From assembly GCA_021325175.1 (NCBI GenBank), contig JAJPHS010000140.1, positions 1-64,000 on the forward strand: a stretch of DNA of 64,000 bases. Direction: 5' to 3'. This document shows, in pieces, positions 61,399-64,000 of this stretch. Position 1 is the stretch's first letter. Every line of letters begins with the position of its first letter. The notes under the pieces were generated by a model. It did not search any database. It saw nothing but the letters and a program-made list of their open reading frames with translations, and was not told where the DNA came from. A program made the position numbers and the translations under genes. This DNA comes from Terriglobia bacterium. GTDB taxonomy: Bacteria > Acidobacteriota > Terriglobia > Bryobacterales > Bryobacteraceae.

Positions 61399-62628
61399 AT
61401 GAATGCCAGCCTGACACCCGTAAAACCGGCCGCGGCCAGCGCGAAAGTTCGCGCGCCCAAATCCGCCTGCCGCATGACGGTCATCGGAGCCGGACCCTCC
61501 GGCCTTTCCGCGACGGCGCACCTGCGCGGCGCGGGAATTGAAACGCGCACTTTCGGCGAGCCCATGTCTTTCTGGCGCGGTCACATGCCCACCGGCATGA
61601 AGCTGCGCTCGGCCTGGGACGCATCGAACTTTTCCGCGCCTGGCGGGCGATATTCGCTCAATGAGTATGCCGCCACCGGCGCGATCCGCCGCACCGCGCC
61701 GATTCCGATTGAAGATTTCATCCACTACGGCGAGTGGTTCCAGCGCCAAACCGTGCCCGACCTCGATCGCCGCAAGGTGCTGCGCGTCGAAGGCATCGGC
61801 GATCGGTTCCGCATACTCTTGGAAGACGGCGAACGCTTCGATAGCGAAAGCGTCGTGGTCGCCACCGGCCTTCTGAATCAGGAATTCGTCCCGGAAGTGT
61901 TCCGGGGCTTGCCCCCGGAGCTGGTCAGCCACACCGCCGGTCATATTGACCTGGGCAGGTTTAAAGGGCAGCGGGTAGCCGTCATCGGGCGCGGGCAGAG
62001 CGCGGTGGAATCCGCGGCCCTGCTCGCCGAATCGGGCGCGGAAGTCGAGTTGATTTCGCGCGGGGAAATCCGCTGGATCGGTTGGGAAGGAGCGAAAACG
62101 ATGATGCACTGGATGCGCGCTCCGAGCGGCGTCGGGCCGTTCCCGCTGGATTGGCTGGTGGAGGTTCCGCACGTCGTTCGCCTGTGGCCGCACGCGCTTC
62201 GCGAGAAATTCAGCAAGCGCTGCCTGCGTCCAGCCGCCGCCGGATGGCTGGCGCCGCGCATGGGCGGGGTTCGCTACAAGCCGGGACGAGTGGTCGTCTC
62301 GGCAAAACCCGAAGGGACCGGAATCGCGCTGGTGTTCGACGATTCCTCGCGCGCCTCCGCCGATCACGTTTTGCTCGCCACCGGATACTCGCTCGATGTC
62401 GCCAAACCGGGCATTCTCTCGGCGAGCCTGCTGGAGCGCGTTCGCATGCAAACGGGCACTCACTGCCCGGCGCTGTCGGCGCATCTGGAGTCGTCGGTTC
62501 CGGGGTTGTACTTTACCGGAGCGAGCGCGGTGCCGGCGCACGGCCCGCTGCTGCGATTCGTCGCCGGCGTCGGATATTCCGCGCGCGCAATCGCCAAGGG
62601 CGCCGCCGCGCGCAAGGGGCGCGGTTAA
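61399..62628 (+). CDS. FAD/NAD(P)-dependent oxidoreductase, monooxygenase-like
   Basis: A 409-residue two-dinucleotide-fold flavoprotein. VIGAGPSGLSATAHL near residue 28 binds FAD and VAVIGRGQSAVESAALLAE near 195 binds NAD(P)H. The segment FWRGHMPTGMKLRSAWDASNFS resembles flavin monooxygenases of the FMO/lysine-ornithine type. It probably hydroxylates or oxidises a small substrate, perhaps a sugar or lipid of the cluster, but no substrate is evident. AAAAGGTGA lies about 10 bases before the ATG. It follows the exopolysaccharide genes in the same direction and converges with the small Cys-rich gene. Confidence 0.75.
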   Translation: MNASLTPVKPAAASAKVRAPKSACRMTVIGAGPSGLSATAHLRGAGIETRTFGEPMSFWRGHMPTGMKLRSAWDASNFSAPGGRYSLNEYAATGAIRRTAPIPIEDFIHYGEWFQRQTVPDLDRRKVLRVEGIGDRFRILLEDGERFDSESVVVATGLLNQEFVPEVFRGLPPELVSHTAGHIDLGRFKGQRVAVIGRGQSAVESAALLAESGAEVELISRGEIRWIGWEGAKTMMHWMRAPSGVGPFPLDWLVEVPHVVRLWPHALREKFSKRCLRPAAAGWLAPRMGGVRYKPGRVVVSAKPEGTGIALVFDDSSRASADHVLLATGYSLDVAKPGILSASLLERVRMQTGTHCPALSAHLESSVPGLYFTGASAVPAHGPLLRFVAGVGYSARAIAKGAAARKGRG

Positions 62629-62656
62629 ATCTCCCAACGTGGATTAGCCCCGGTAT

Positions 62657-62848
62657 TCATGCCGTGGGTTCGGAACGTTCCGTTTCGTCCGGCCGGCCGC
62701 GATAACCGTTGCAGGCGAGCACGGGAAGACGCGGATATTTCGGGTACGCCGGATCGTCAAACGATCGCTCGCATAGATAGAAGATGGATCCGCGATCGGA
62801 CCGGATCAGCCTGCAAAACGCGCAGCTTTCACAAAGCCCGATGGTCAC
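62657..62848 (-). CDS. Small Cys-rich (zinc-ribbon-like) protein
   Basis: A 63-residue protein from GTG 62848, directly downstream of hemL. It reads CESCAFCRLIRS, then GSIFYLCERSFDDPAYPKYPRLPVLACNGY, with five cysteines (a C-x2-C-x2-C cluster and two later single Cys) that could bind zinc or Fe-S. No signal peptide is present. The start could also be further upstream (a CTG overlapping the hemL stop). It is probably co-transcribed with hemL. I do not know its function. Confidence 0.6.
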   Translation of the reverse strand: MTIGLCESCAFCRLIRSDRGSIFYLCERSFDDPAYPKYPRLPVLACNGYRGRPDETERSEPTA

Positions 62849-62871
62849 TTTGGATCGGGCGGGTTCATCGC

Positions 62872-64000
62872 TCAGTTCGAGAACTCGCGCGCGGCTTCCA
62901 CCGTCCGCCGGATATCCTCTTGGCTGTGCGCCGCCGAGACAAAACCCGCCTCGAACTGCGACGGCGCCAGATACACCCCGCGCTCCAGCATGTGATGGAA
63001 AAATTTCGCGAACCGCACCGTATCGCACCGCCTGGCCGATTCCCAATCGGTCACCGGGCGATCGGTAAAGAAGAACGTGAACATCGATCCGGCGCGATTC
63101 ACCGTCACTGCCGGCGGCGGCGACGCGCATAGTTCCGCGGCGCGCGTCTCTAGTTGCTGGTAAATATCGGGATGCGCCAGCAAAAAGCGCAGTATCGCCA
63201 GCCCCGCGGCCACCGCCAGCGGATTGCCCGATAATGTTCCCGCCTGATACACCGGCCCCAGCGGCGCAACGCGCTTCATCACTTCGGCGCGGCCGCCATA
63301 AGCCGCCATCGGCAATCCTCCGCCGATAATTTTCCCGAGCGTCGTCAGATCGGGCGTAATGCCGAATCGCTGTTGCGCGCCGCCCAGCGCCAGACGAAAC
63401 CCCGTCATCACCTCATCGAAAATCAGCAGCGCGCCGTGGCGCGCGGTCAGCTCGCGCAGGGCTTCGAGAAATCCCGGAAGCGGCGGAACGCAGCCCATAT
63501 TGCCGGCCACCGGCTCGACGATCACGCACGCGATCTTATCGCCGTGCTGCCCGAACGCTTTCTCCACCGCCGCGATCGAGTTGAACGGCAGCGCGATCGT
63601 GCTCGAGGCAAATCCAGCGGGCACGCCGGCCGTGTCGGCGATTCCCAGCGTCGCCATGCCCGAACCCGCCTTCACCAGCAGCGAATCGACGTGCCCGTGA
63701 TAGCATCCTTCGAATTTGATGGTCAGCTCGCGGCCCGTGAATCCGCGCGCCAGGCGCAGGGCGCTCATCGTCGCCTCGGTTCCGGAGTTGACCAGCCGCG
63801 ACATCTCCATCGACGGCATGATCTGCGCGATCAGTTCCGCCATTTCCACTTCGCGCTCGGTGGGCGCGCCGAAGCTGGTGCCGTCTTCGAGCGCGGCGCG
63901 CACCGCTTCGATCACCGCGACGTGCCGGTGTCCTAAATCAGCGGTCCCCAGGACCCGACGTAGTCGAGGTAGGAGTTGCCGTCGATATCGAAGATGCGCG
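62872..64000 (-). pseudogene. hemL: Glutamate-1-semialdehyde aminomutase, frameshifted, 5' end beyond window
   Basis: The frame from 63915 down encodes most of glutamate-1-semialdehyde 2,1-aminomutase, the PLP enzyme that makes 5-aminolevulinate for tetrapyrroles. [19 protein letters not shown] and [15 protein letters not shown] are family motifs. [14 protein letters not shown] and the PLP-lysine region [18 protein letters not shown] follow. Upstream, bases 63938-64000 encode [21 protein letters not shown] in a different frame. Joining these needs one extra base in the A run at 63935-63937 (T run on the coding strand), after which [11 protein letters not shown] continues normally. Either the gene is broken or the assembly has lost a base. 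Everything else looks intact, so an error is quite possible. Confidence 0.85.

Noticed and set aside
1-64000. CRISPR arrays, insertion sequences, prophage genes, rRNA
   Set aside because: No direct-repeat array with spacers, no transposase or integrase motif and no rRNA sequence was found on either strand.

Overview
The window reads as a dense, GC-rich chromosomal segment of an Acidobacteriota bacterium, most likely of the Bryobacterales/Solibacter lineage. Lineage clues are a stand-alone TIGR03437-type (Solibacter C-terminal domain) protein, an Oar-like TonB-dependent receptor with a carboxypeptidase-like N-domain, a DUF1592/DUF1552 pair, an N-acyl-D-amino-acid deacylase and a PEP-CTERM protein. 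This placement is inference; no rRNA is present. Roughly 53 protein genes and one tRNA-Glu fill nearly all the sequence, and no gene-free stretch exceeds about 230 bases apart from the tRNA region.

Layout. 1-6.7 kb: a partial unknown gene divergent from glpK, then a minus-strand run with a CpsB/YwqE-like phosphatase, a D-amino-acid deacylase, a TPR protein and an amidase. 6.8-14.4 kb: sthA, clpX, lon, engB and rho. 14.4-19.6 kb: a complete tolQ-tolR-tonB/tolA-tolB-pal-cpoB envelope operon, divergent from recN (19.7-21.3 kb). 21.3-26.9 kb: a secreted DUF1592 cytochrome, a DUF1552 protein and an ankyrin protein. 27-34 kb: TIGR03437 protein, fabH, a SprT-like protease, then a small secreted Cys/His protein, a TonB-dependent receptor and a BNR-repeat protein. 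34-38.4 kb: P5C dehydrogenase, YtxH-like and DUF2007 proteins, a HAF-repeat PEP-CTERM protein, bcp and cytochrome c. 38.4-42.1 kb: tRNA-Glu and a succinate dehydrogenase operon. 42.1-45.8 kb: Hsp70-like, PfkB sugar kinase and ATP-grasp genes.

46-62.6 kb is an exopolysaccharide cluster. It holds an outer-membrane export protein, a Wzz/Wzc-like protein with a degenerate kinase domain, flippase, ligase/polymerase, four glycosyltransferases, a FemAB-like protein, two deacetylase-fold proteins, a polyprenyl-phosphate sugar-1-phosphate transferase, a beta-helix protein and a flavoprotein. Most genes overlap by ATGA, so they are probably co-transcribed and translationally coupled. The window closes with a small Cys-rich gene and hemL, whose frame is broken by a one-base deletion.

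The strongest non-coding signal is a recurring promoter/start architecture. At least a dozen starts have a TANNNT -10-like hexamer 6-9 bases before the start codon and no Shine-Dalgarno sequence, implying leaderless transcripts. In three divergent gene pairs the two hexamers lie back to back. A second signal is a pair of heptamer-repeat elements on either side of lon.
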